A stretch of 64,000 nucleotides of DNA, taken from NCBI GenBank assembly GCA_963789215.1, contig CAWBJY010000004.1, positions 434,001-498,000 on the forward strand. Direction: 5' to 3'. A program made the translations under genes and the position numbers. Origin of the DNA: Phormidesmis sp963789215. Lineage in GTDB: Bacteria; Cyanobacteriota; Cyanobacteriia; Phormidesmidales; Phormidesmidaceae. Below the pieces are notes generated by a model. It was not told where the DNA came from and did no database searches. It saw only the letters and a list, made by a program, of their open reading frames with translations. Shown here in pieces: positions 34,343 through 41,842 of this stretch (its first letter is position 1; each line of letters starts with the position of its first letter).

Positions 34343-35944
34343 CTGAAGCTGGACAACAATCTTTTCTGACATGAGCGTTTCCGTTGTGAGTAAGTCATCT
34401 ACGGTCATTCTGAGAAAGCGCTGGGCGTCTATGTTGAAGAGGACGCGAATGCGATCGCTCCCTGGAAAGCCGAGCGGGGTGAGGGTAGCGATGGTTCTAG
34501 CGCCGTCTCGGTCGTTAAGCGGTTGGGCTTGGGCCTGGCTATCTGCTTGAGTGCCGGTTTGACGGGTGACGAGCTGATTGCCTTCGAAGTAGACTTCTGT
34601 GCTGGTTTTGGGGCTGCTCAGCTCGCCGAGGATGAGTTCTATGCTGGGCTGCTGCTCGCTAGATGCGCCTAGAAATAGCTCAATGGGCTGGTCGGTTGGG
34701 TAGGGCTGACCTTCTGGAACAATGGGATGCCAGCTATGGGTGTTGGTGCGGCGGTCCCAATAGCGAATGCCGTAGCTGTGGTATAGGAAGTCTTTGAGTT
34801 CGGTGTTTTCTAGGCGAAGTGCGCCTTGGGCGACGGCTTCGAAGGGGCGATCGCGCTTGATTTTGTCGGGGTCGAAGTGGCTTTCGGCCCAGGTGTGAAT
34901 GGCCGGGATTTGGGCGCTGCCGCCTACGAGCAGAATGGCGTCGATATCTGAGCGGCTGACGCTCTGACGGCTGGCCTGCTGTAGGACTTGTTCTAGGCGG
35001 TTTTCTAAACGATCGAAGAAGCCTTTTTCGGTGAGAATTTGATTGAGGCGATCGCGTCCTAAGCTCAGTTCGTAGCTGTCTAGGGTGTCTTCGTCAAAAT
35101 AGGCTTCTGTCGCTTCTGCCGAGCTAGATAGGGCGATCTTTAGTTTTTCTACGAGTCGCAGCGTGACAGCGGTCTTTGGGAGCCCTTGCTCTAATTCAAA
35201 GTAGTCTGCTAGCCAGCGGTCGATATCTGCGCCGCCTAGATTTTCGCCTGCTTTGGCAATTACTTTGACCGTTTTAACTCTGGCCTGGTTGGCAGGCTTT
35301 TGTTCGCGGGCTTTTGTACCCCACTGAAGCCGCAGACCTCTAGGTTTTTCGATAGCCGAGGCGGCTCGCTGGATGAGGGAAAGATCTAGCGTACCGCCGC
35401 CAAAGTCGATGACTAAAACGGTTCGCTGCTCGGGGCTAAGCTGGTAGCCCAAAGCGGCAGCAGTCGGTTCGTCTATGAGCTGAACCTGTTCGATATTGAG
35501 CGATTCGCAGACTTCGCTAAGCCAGATTCGGTAAGCTTCGAAGCTATCTACTGGGACAGTGAAAACCAGTGAATTTAGCTCTGGTTCTTGGGCTTTGAGC
35601 GCACCGATGACTTGATGTAGAAAATAGCTCCCGACCTGTTCGAAGGAGAGAATTTGGCCGTCTAGCTCGGGAATAAAGCCCTGCACGGCGGTGCCAATGC
35701 CTCGCTTGATGTTGCGGAAGAATCTGGGGTCGGTGGTGAGGTCTAGGGCGCGATCGCGAACGGTTTGACCGACTGTGACGCTGGCGTTTTCAGCATTTTC
35801 AACATATACCAGGCTCGGAATGAGCGGCGGATTGCCCTGAGATTGGCTGGACAATCCTGGTAGAGAAACGGTTTCGGCTGCTTGGGTGGCCGCGTTCCAA
35901 CGAGTGATTACGGTGTTACTGGTACCAAAGTCAATAGCGTACAT
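34340..35944 (-). CDS. Hsp70 family protein (DnaK-like, short C-terminus)
   Basis: A 534-residue protein with a complete actin-like ATPase domain. It opens MYAIDFGTSNTVITRW (phosphate 1), then VQLIDEPTAAALGYQL, VIDFGGGTLDLSL (phosphate 2) and ILLVGGSAQIPAIHTW (adenosine). A beta-rich substrate-binding-like domain of about 150 residues follows, but the helical lid and the EEVD-type tail of DnaK are absent. Such proteins are distinct from DnaK and their clients are unknown. The upstream gene for a membrane protein ends 12 bp before it, so the two form an operon and may act together at the membrane. The ATG start is clear. Confidence 0.9.
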   Translation of the reverse strand: MYAIDFGTSNTVITRWNAATQAAETVSLPGLSSQSQGNPPLIPSLVYVENAENASVTVGQTVRDRALDLTTDPRFFRNIKRGIGTAVQGFIPELDGQILSFEQVGSYFLHQVIGALKAQEPELNSLVFTVPVDSFEAYRIWLSEVCESLNIEQVQLIDEPTAAALGYQLSPEQRTVLVIDFGGGTLDLSLIQRAASAIEKPRGLRLQWGTKAREQKPANQARVKTVKVIAKAGENLGGADIDRWLADYFELEQGLPKTAVTLRLVEKLKIALSSSAEATEAYFDEDTLDSYELSLGRDRLNQILTEKGFFDRLENRLEQVLQQASRQSVSRSDIDAILLVGGSAQIPAIHTWAESHFDPDKIKRDRPFEAVAQGALRLENTELKDFLYHSYGIRYWDRRTNTHSWHPIVPEGQPYPTDQPIELFLGASSEQQPSIELILGELSSPKTSTEVYFEGNQLVTRQTGTQADSQAQAQPLNDRDGARTIATLTPLGFPGSDRIRVLFNIDAQRFLRMTVDDLLTTETLMSEKIVVQLQ

Positions 35945-35956
35945 AAGGCTGTAAGG

Positions 35957-36502
35957 TTAAGCGCTAGCTGTCACTGTCAGGGCGATGAGTCCAATGAGAC
36001 CCCCTATGCAGATTCCACCAAAAGCGGTGCCTAGCAGTACGCTCAGGCTAGATTTGTAGCTTCTCGTTTGTAGCAATCGCTCTCCGGCTAGGGTGCTGAA
36101 GATAGCGGCAGCAATGCACAGACCTACGGCTAGCAGCACGAGGACGGCTAGCGTTAGAGCGGCTAATAGAAATCCGGTTTCGTCGAAGCTTTGTTCGCTG
36201 CCTACGTAGTTGAGGGCAATTGAAAGGGCGATCGCGAGTAGAAGGCCGCCTAGGTAAGTGGTTAGGGTTGTCCGCTTTGGCGGTTGGTCTGGGGCGATGG
36301 GGCGAGTGAGACCTGCTGTGAAAAGGGGAATGGCGATCGCGATGATAATCCAGGTCCAAAATGGGGGGGCAGGCGCTGAAAGCAACAGACCGGCCAATAG
36401 ATATACCAAAAAGAGACCGCTGATGAGTGGCCAAGGCGTCGGAGATTTTGCTACCCGGCGGCGGTTAGCGCGGCGGGTGGGTTTGGGATTAGGGCCTGTC
36501 AT
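35957..36502 (-). CDS. Five-helix membrane protein cotranscribed with the Hsp70-like gene
   Basis: A 181-residue polytopic protein with an Arg-rich N-terminus (KPTRRANRRRVAKSP) and about five hydrophobic segments. These include LISGLFLVYLLAGLLLSAP, WTWIIIAIAIPLF, TLAVLVLLAVGLCIAAAIF and the last one ending GLIGLIALTVTA. No family is recognised. Only 12 bp separate it from the Hsp70-like gene downstream. It could anchor or recruit that chaperone, which is inference. Confidence 0.72.
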   Translation of the reverse strand: MTGPNPKPTRRANRRRVAKSPTPWPLISGLFLVYLLAGLLLSAPAPPFWTWIIIAIAIPLFTAGLTRPIAPDQPPKRTTLTTYLGGLLLAIALSIALNYVGSEQSFDETGFLLAALTLAVLVLLAVGLCIAAAIFSTLAGERLLQTRSYKSSLSVLLGTAFGGICIGGLIGLIALTVTASA

Positions 36503-36580
36503 CAGCTAATAGAGCGCCGGATAAAAGTACTCAAAGCAGTATACCTGGGAAGCAGAAGCTCACGATTGGGAAAAGCTGGC

Positions 36581-37039
36581 TCACTGAACTAGCCCAAACT
36601 CTTTGAGGGCAGGCAGAAAGTTGTTGTTTTCGTGGCTAGGACGGCTGAGCTTAATGAGTGCGAAACGCTGAAGCTCACTTAGCGCCGTCCACTGATCTAG
36701 CGAAAGTGGAACTGATTGCGCTTGAAACTTTTGCTGAACCTGCTCTGGAATTTCGCTTTGACTCTGCCAGGGTGGATTCTCTGAAACTTCCAACGTCTTC
36801 GCGGGCTGACCCATTTTTTCGGTGATGAGAACCTGCAACTTGTCTCGATATGTTTGGGCTTCGCTATCGGTGCTGCAGGGCCAGTTAACTAAGTCTTGCC
36901 TTTCGGCTTGAGTGAACTGGTTCCAGTGCTCTAGCTTGAGCTTTACGCCGCAGGTGTCGAGGCTGTGTCTTACCGTCATGGGAATACAGCGCAGGTTGCC
37001 AACAAAGTCTTGCTCAAACTCGAAAAAAGAAGGTGACAT
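36581..37039 (-). CDS. narM: Nitrate reductase-associated protein NarM
   Basis: A 152-residue soluble protein of the cyanobacterial nitrate-reductase-associated family (NarM), required for nitrate reductase activity in Synechococcus, perhaps in cofactor insertion or maturation. The signature FFEFEQDFVGNLRCIPMTVR is followed by HSLDTCGVKLKLEHWNQF. The C-terminal half repeats the 'LDQWTALSELQRFALIKLSR' pattern. It is usually found near narB or nitrate transport genes, but none is visible here. The upstream region has GTA and TAC half-sites at an 11-base rather than 8-base spacing, so no good NtcA box is seen. Confidence 0.88.
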   Translation of the reverse strand: MSPSFFEFEQDFVGNLRCIPMTVRHSLDTCGVKLKLEHWNQFTQAERQDLVNWPCSTDSEAQTYRDKLQVLITEKMGQPAKTLEVSENPPWQSQSEIPEQVQQKFQAQSVPLSLDQWTALSELQRFALIKLSRPSHENNNFLPALKEFGLVQ

Positions 37040-37496
37040 AGAAAGTAGCGACTGGTTTTTAAGCGTGATTAGTTTTGAGAGCAGCTAGTTTTGAAGTTAG
37101 AACTAGAGGGTGATTCTGTAGGCGATCGCTTACGTTTTGCCCACTCATTATTGATTAGTTTTGATCTTTTTTCTCTCACAATTCTATGCAGTTCAGTTCG
37201 AGCAGCTATTCCTTTGGTCGCTTGACTCATTTGTGAGGGTGCGTAAGACTTAGTATTACGAAACAAATCGGTTCCTCTCTTTTTCCCCGGAAACGTTAAG
37301 TTTTAATTCGATATTACTAGTTTATTTGAGTGATATTGACTAGGATTAAGGTGTTGCGATCTACAACGTACAGAATTAACTCTAAATATAGCGTTTGCTC
37401 TATATAGCGTTTGCTCTATGCAGGTAGGTTCCCAGATGCGGCTGGCGCTAGTGTTAGCCGATTTCGTAAAGCTTACAACTGGTTAGCGATTGGTTT
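37040..37496. other. Divergent intergenic region between narM and the DUF2997 gene
   Basis: This 457-bp stretch holds the promoters of narM (minus) and of the DUF2997-ycf35-ferredoxin cluster (plus). A 16-bp tandem duplication (TATAGCGTTTGCTCTA, units at 37387 and 37403) lies about 80 bp upstream of DUF2997. A 65-codon minus-strand frame at 37069-37266 looks like chance. No RNA gene is recognised. Confidence 0.5.
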
Positions 37497-37730
37497 ATGG
37501 AAACGCTTGAGTTTGTGATTTATCCGGATGGCCGCGTTAAGGAAATGGTCACTGGCATAGTGGGCGCTTCTTGTGCTGAGGTGACGGCTGCTATTGAAGC
37601 TCAGTTGGGCGAGGTGATGGCGCACGAAAAGTCCTCTGAATACTATGCTCAGCCGGTTATGGTTTCTAGCCAGGTATCAAGCTCGGTTTCTACTCAAGCG
37701 TCGGCAGGTGCTTCAAAGAGCCAGTGGTAG
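37497..37730 (+). CDS. DUF2997 domain-containing protein
   Basis: A 77-residue protein of the DUF2997 family. The core METLEFVIYPDGRVKEMVTG is followed by GASCAEVTAAIEAQLGEVM, a beta-hairpin plus helix arrangement, and then a Ser/Gln-rich tail. No activity is known. The family is found in cyanobacteria and algal plastids and is typically next to ycf35 (DUF1257) and a ferredoxin, as here. The ATG start is clear. Confidence 0.85.
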   Translation: METLEFVIYPDGRVKEMVTGIVGASCAEVTAAIEAQLGEVMAHEKSSEYYAQPVMVSSQVSSSVSTQASAGASKSQW

Positions 37731-37857
37731 CTGCTTTTTTAGAAACAGCTTTTTAAGAGAGCTGGCCTGAAAATATTGATTTGGCAGTCGCTTTGGCGTT
37801 ATGCCTGTGGCCTTTCATTTTTGTTGTTTGTCTCTGGTTCTTTCATCAGGTTTGAAG

Positions 37858-38250
37858 ATGTCCCATTTTAGTCAGATAAAAACTAAGCTCCGCAATCTAT
37901 CTTCTTTGCAGATGGCTTTGGACGATGCGGGTATTCGCTGGGAGACTGGCCCTCGCACGGTTCGCGGCTATCAGGGTAAGACCCAGACCGCTGAGGTGGT
38001 CATTGAGCAGGAGAATGGCTACGACGTTGGCTTTAAGCGCAGTGAAGCGTCGGGTGACTACGAGTTGGTAGCAGATTTGCAGTATTGGCAGCAGCCGCTG
38101 TCGGTAGATGGATTCTTGAATCAGGTCACTCAGCGGTACGCTTACCACACGGTGGTAAATGAGTCGGCTACGCAGGGCTTTCAGGTGTCTGAGCAGGTAG
38201 ATAACGAAGACGGCTCTATTCGGCTGGTGCTTCAGCGCTGGGCTGGGTAG
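37858..38250 (+). CDS. ycf35: DUF1257 protein, Ycf35 homologue
   Basis: A 130-residue protein of the Ycf35 (DUF1257) family, conserved in cyanobacteria and red-algal plastids, with no assigned function. The family start SHFSQIKTKLRNLSSLQMAL is followed by a central beta segment (TAEVVIEQENGYDVGFKR) and a C-terminal YAYHTVVNESATQGF. I chose ATG 37858, preceded by CAGG at good spacing. An ATG at 37801 would add 19 hydrophobic residues not seen in the family. It lies between DUF2997 and ferredoxin genes on the same strand, probably one unit. Confidence 0.88.
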   Translation: MSHFSQIKTKLRNLSSLQMALDDAGIRWETGPRTVRGYQGKTQTAEVVIEQENGYDVGFKRSEASGDYELVADLQYWQQPLSVDGFLNQVTQRYAYHTVVNESATQGFQVSEQVDNEDGSIRLVLQRWAG

Positions 38251-38339
38251 GCGTTATGAGCGGTGAGCTGGAAAAACTGATCTAGCTGATCGTTAGTATT
38301 TGTATTTTGCTTAAACCTTGGCTTTTTTTGAGCTGAGGT

Positions 38340-38399
38340 TTTTGTTTACTTAGGTCTTGTTTACTTAGGTTTTGTTTACTTAGATTTTGTTTACTTAGA
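38340..38399. repeat. 15-bp tandem repeat, 4 units, in the ferredoxin leader
   Basis: Units of TTTTGTTTACTTAGG and one- or two-base variants begin at 38340, 38355, 38370 and 38385. They end 33 bp before the ferredoxin ATG, so they lie in its 5' leader or promoter. Confidence 0.95.
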
Positions 38400-38432
38400 A
38401 AATTAAACTAAGAGAAATTCTTGGGTGGTTGT

Positions 38433-38876
38433 ATGGCGGATGAGAGATTAGCCGGGCGTAGCGGGCTAGAGCCGGAGCTGGGCGGGGCTTTACGCAGTGT
38501 TTCTGAGCGTAGCGGGCTAGAGCCGGAGCTGGGCGGTCAGTTTCGGCAGGAAGGCGTCTATGTTGACGAGCTGGTCTGTATCGGCTGTACGCACTGCGCA
38601 CATGTGGCTCGCAATACGTTTTACATTGAGCCGGACTATGGCCGGGCGCGGGTGGTTCGACAGAACGGAGATTCGGAGGCGCTGATTCAAGAGGCCATTG
38701 ATACCTGCCCGGTGGACTGTATTCATCGCGTGGACTATACGGAGCTGCGAGAGTTGGAGCGCGATCGCGTTAACCAAGTCATTCCGGTGGTGGGTTTTCC
38801 GGTGGACAAGGCCGTTATCTCGGCGCAGCGACGAAGACGGCAGAACATGATGAAAGCTCGAAAGAATAAGGGCTAA
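38433..38876 (+). CDS. 4Fe-4S ferredoxin with duplicated N-terminal extension
   Basis: A 147-residue electron-transfer protein. The cluster ligands are visible as CIGCTHC (three Cys) and the distal CPVDC, with the family segments VYVDELVC, ARNTFYIEPDYGRARV and IQEAIDTCPVDCIH. This single-cluster type, related to the ferredoxin part of plant DnaJ-ferredoxin proteins, is distinct from photosynthetic 2Fe-2S ferredoxin. The N-terminal 35 residues are low complexity and contain RSGLEPELGG twice, from a 29-bp DNA duplication. A basic tail ends RRRRQNMMKARKNKG. It follows DUF2997 and ycf35. I chose ATG 38433 over an upstream TTG. Confidence 0.88.
   Translation: MADERLAGRSGLEPELGGALRSVSERSGLEPELGGQFRQEGVYVDELVCIGCTHCAHVARNTFYIEPDYGRARVVRQNGDSEALIQEAIDTCPVDCIHRVDYTELRELERDRVNQVIPVVGFPVDKAVISAQRRRRQNMMKARKNKG
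38457..38536 (+). repeat. 29-bp direct repeat inside the ferredoxin gene
   Basis: Identical 29-base copies at 38457-38485 and 38508-38536 are 51 bp apart, which keeps the frame. They encode the RSGLEPELGG repeated in the N-terminal extension. Confidence 0.95.
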
Positions 38877-38915
38877 CCTGCTCTTATTAATCTGCTCTTG
38901 TTAATCTGCTTTATA
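38874..38915. repeat. 14-bp tandem repeat, 3 units, starting at the ferredoxin stop codon
   Basis: Units TAACCTGCTCTTAT, TAATCTGCTCTTGT and TAATCTGCTTTATA start at 38874, 38888 and 38902. The first TAA is the stop codon of the ferredoxin, and each unit begins with TAA. The last unit runs into the 3' end of the convergent DUF4335-like gene. Confidence 0.95.
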
Positions 38916-40470
38916 GCTTTTCGATTTGAACTTGGCCATTGGGCGCAAGATTGATTTTTAGCGTGAGGCCGTTTGCTAGGGCAGCGCTGTTTGAGGGTGG
39001 AAATGAGACGGTGTCGTTGGGAATAAGGCGATCGCGGTAAGCGCCGCCGCCTTCGGTAAGCGCGGTAAAACTCACTACCTCGCCAGATGAAGAAAGCTGT
39101 AGCCGATAGCTCAAAGGCGCTGAGAGATTTTCGTTAGGACGCCACTGGTTGACGAAGTAAGTTTGTACTTGAGCAACCGTTGCCGATTCTTGGGTGGCGA
39201 TTTGACCGGGTGAAGCGCTTGCTCTGCGAGCAGATGCTTGAGTACTAGGTTCTCTAGATGGTTCTAGTGTGGGTAGACCAGCTTCAGCGGTTTGAGTGCT
39301 AAGGGCGGCTGGGCTTGGGGACTCGGCGGCTGGTTCGGCGCTGGCGATTTGACGGTCGAGTGCGTTGTCGGGGGCCTGACGGCTAGCGGGCGTTGGGGCA
39401 GCCGCGATGTTAGCGTCGGCGGATTCGCTGCCGTTGGCGTTACTGTTTGCTTCTGCTGGTGCTGATCCGCCCGCGACAGAGCTATTGGCGGGAGCCGATG
39501 GCTGTCTAGCAGGGGCTGATGGTGCCGAATCAGAGGCTGAGGCTTTTGCGGATGGATTATCGGTAGATGAGTTAGTGGACGGTGAACTTATGGGCGGTGA
39601 ACTAGCAGGCGGTGAACTAGCAGGCGGTGAACTTTCTTGCCTTTGTCCATTCGCTGGTCTTGTCGTTTGTGAGGCTGAGTTGGGTCTTTGAGCGGTTTGT
39701 ACTCGGCTACGTTCAAGTTCGCTGGCCGAGCTGCGGTTGGGCAAGACTGCAGTCCGTTCGTCGTCAGGTCTTTTTAGCCGCAGTCTTTCGTTGCCTGATG
39801 CGGCGGCGTTGGGTTCGGCGAGGTCGGCGTTGGCTATGGAGGGAGTTTCTGAGACGGACGTTCTATTCCAGAGGGTGGTGGTGAGGCCAACTGCAAAAAG
39901 AGCGGCGGCAGCAGAGCTAGCCCAGACGGCGCGGCGACCGGTTGGGAAGAAAATCAGCCTGCCTTTCCGGTTGGGAACAGCTGTTAGCGGTGTTTGTGGT
40001 GGTGTGGTTTCTGGATTGCGTGCGGCTACCGGGCAAGTGGTTTCTGACGCGGCGCTAAGGGCGCTAGGAAGGGGTTTGATCACCTGCTCGCACTGGGTGA
40101 AGACAGTTGAGAGATCGCATAGCTGTAAGTAGCTTAGGGGATGGGGAAGCGTTGCTTCTTCCGGGAGTTGGGGGATAGTGGATGGCGTGCGGTTGCTGCT
40201 CGGTGGGTTGTTGAGACGACCCATAGTGAGTAAAGATTGGGTGCGATGCTCGATGTGATGGGCGATTGCCTGGAGTGTTGTGCGATCGCCCGCAGCTAGA
40301 AGCGTCGGCTTGACATTTTGGGCCTCACTCATCCACAGCTCGAACTCAACTTGATCGACAATGAGCCTAGGATGCCACTGCGACAGGGCCGATGGCTGTA
40401 GGGTTAGATCGAGCCTACAGGTGCCAGCGCTATAGCTTTGTTTGATAGAGGGGGGCGCTGACGGAGCCAT
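38911..40470 (-). CDS. DUF4335-like protein (second copy in window)
   Basis: A 519-residue protein with the same layout as the DUF4335 protein at 4902-6392. An N-terminal domain (about 1-150: SYSAGTCRLDLTLQPSALSQ, then DRTTLQAIAHHIEHRTQSLL and HPLSYLQLCDLSTVFTQCEQ) precedes one transmembrane helix (near VWASSAAAALFAVGLTTTLW). A long Ser/Pro/Ala-rich disordered stretch follows, then a C-terminal module with SYRLQLSSSGEVVSFTALTE and NLAPNGQVQIEKL. Assignment to DUF4335 rests on this resemblance. In-frame 15-bp repeats at 39581-39640 encode the SSPPA repeats of the linker. The ATG start is clear. Confidence 0.75.
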   Translation of the reverse strand: MAPSAPPSIKQSYSAGTCRLDLTLQPSALSQWHPRLIVDQVEFELWMSEAQNVKPTLLAAGDRTTLQAIAHHIEHRTQSLLTMGRLNNPPSSNRTPSTIPQLPEEATLPHPLSYLQLCDLSTVFTQCEQVIKPLPSALSAASETTCPVAARNPETTPPQTPLTAVPNRKGRLIFFPTGRRAVWASSAAAALFAVGLTTTLWNRTSVSETPSIANADLAEPNAAASGNERLRLKRPDDERTAVLPNRSSASELERSRVQTAQRPNSASQTTRPANGQRQESSPPASSPPASSPPISSPSTNSSTDNPSAKASASDSAPSAPARQPSAPANSSVAGGSAPAEANSNANGSESADANIAAAPTPASRQAPDNALDRQIASAEPAAESPSPAALSTQTAEAGLPTLEPSREPSTQASARRASASPGQIATQESATVAQVQTYFVNQWRPNENLSAPLSYRLQLSSSGEVVSFTALTEGGGAYRDRLIPNDTVSFPPSNSAALANGLTLKINLAPNGQVQIEKL

Positions 40471-40613
40471 AGTGAGCGTTGATGTATATCCGGACGTTTG
40501 CTATCAATCACTAGAATAGCGATGAATGGGTGCTAGCAATGAGCGGTTACCAATACGGCAACGCTTTTATCAGACCAGCTAGCTTTGATAATTCCGTTAT
40601 TTGGTTCTGCTTG

Positions 40614-41316
40614 CTAGTAATCTTCATCTGTTTCTAGTGGTCTAGAAGGCGGCAGCACAACGCGATAGTCCGCTTCGTATACGCCATCTGAGTCTAGAAG
40701 TTCTTCGGGCCCCTCTACTACCGGTTCTTCATATGCAGATTCTTCGTATGCAGATTCTTCTTCGTAGCCAGTATCTTCTACACCGTAAAGATCGTCGCCG
40801 TATATTTTCTTTTCGTACTGGGTTCTAGCATAAGCGGAGGGGTTGTATCCTGGCGGGTCGTAGGCAGGGCGGGCATAACCAGATGGATCGTCGTTAGAGC
40901 GCTCGTAGTCGGTTTGGCCATAGCGAGTATCAGGTTCCCATCCCTGATCTAAGCTGTCTTTTGCGTAACTATCGTCGTAGCTATTACCGTAACCATCGCC
41001 TCTGTCCTCCTGGATATATTGATCGGGCGGTGATTCGCTATTACTACTCCAGCCGCTGCCGATATCCTCCGCTAGCCGATTGGCGTTTTGCGCGGAGCCC
41101 TCGGGATTGCTACTGGTGCCGAATCCTTTGACAAAATCGAATAAGCCCTTCTTCTCTGGAGATTGCTCTGAAGATTGCTCTGAAGCTGAAGGTGTCTGTG
41201 ATTCTGGGTAGTCCTTGTCCCAACTACTGCGCTGGGCCGCTGGGCGGAAGCTTGCCCAATCGGTGTCACTGGCCTGACGAGCTGCTGGGTTTGGAGATTC
41301 TACTCTGAGGTTGGCC
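40614..41316 (-). CDS. C-terminal half of the LapA-domain gene, in the -1 frame past an A10 run
   Basis: Past the A10 tract the minus strand is open for about 233 codons in the frame reached by a -1 shift, with no stop until 40614-40616. The encoded region is acidic, Tyr/Asp/Ser-rich and disordered. It contains KKGLFDFVKGFG, a Tyr-rich stretch (around YARPAYDPPGYNPSAYA) and a Glu/Tyr repeat from a 15-bp duplication at 40725-40754. It ends SDGVYEADYRVVLPPSRP and a short acidic tail. That terminal segment resembles the C-terminus I recall from cyanobacterial LapA-domain proteins, so it is probably the proper end of the gene upstream. It has no start of its own. Confidence 0.75.
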
Positions 41317-41842
41317 TTTTTTTTTTGCCTATGGTGTCTGAGTCTCTAGAGAAGGGACTATAGACGTTGCTAGGCGTTGTGGGATTAGCAGCTTGAGAGC
41401 CGGTGCTGCTAGTCCTAGATGAATCAGGCTCTGTAGTAGTAGACGTAGTACCCATGCTGTCTACGGGCGGTTCGGTGACGAAGGCATTGCCGCTGCCGTA
41501 GGCTGTACTTGTCGTTGTTGTGTAGTCAGAGCTGTAGTTAGAGCCGGTTGGTGGAGTGGTGGCGCTGCCAGGCGTTTCTGGATAAGGAACGCGGCTACCC
41601 ATCGGCTTGTATTTGTCCTTGATCGAGTTTTCGGTTGGGCGTCGTAGTCCCATCAGCCCGTAGAGAACGAGTGTAGTGAGTGCACCTACGCCAACTGCGC
41701 CCAAAAGGAGCAGGCCCAGGGGAATGGATGAGAGGGGCGTTCCTAGCACAACTAGGGAAACGGCTTTGTCCGCTCCTAAGTTTTGTACGGTAAGAACGGT
41801 GAGCGAGGCTAGCGTTAGCAGCAGGATAATCAGTCGGGGCAT
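41300..41842 (-). CDS. LapA-domain (DUF1049) membrane protein, truncated in frame by an A10 run
   Basis: The zero-frame product has 180 residues. The LapA domain has two transmembrane helices (PRLIILLLTLASLTVLTVQN and SSIPLGLLLLGAVGVGALTT) with the family Asn-Leu-Gly link between. A Ser/Thr-rich tail runs to DTIGKKKRPTSE-stop at 41300. LapA-type proteins act in envelope or lipid assembly in proteobacteria; the cyanobacterial role is unknown. The tail reads through ten consecutive A (41317-41326 on the plus strand as T) just before this stop. One extra A, or a -1 slip, would join it to the 233-codon frame downstream for a protein of about 408 residues. The start overlaps the ubiX end by 13 bp. 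Confidence 0.85.
   Translation of the reverse strand: MPRLIILLLTLASLTVLTVQNLGADKAVSLVVLGTPLSSIPLGLLLLGAVGVGALTTLVLYGLMGLRRPTENSIKDKYKPMGSRVPYPETPGSATTPPTGSNYSSDYTTTTSTAYGSGNAFVTEPPVDSMGTTSTTTEPDSSRTSSTGSQAANPTTPSNVYSPFSRDSDTIGKKKRPTSE

Noticed and set aside
37240..37262. NtcA box upstream of narM
   Set aside because: GTA and TAC half-sites are present but 11 bases apart instead of 8.
37069..37266. 65-codon minus-strand frame upstream of narM
   Set aside because: Basic, low-information sequence with no family features, lying in the likely narM promoter/leader.
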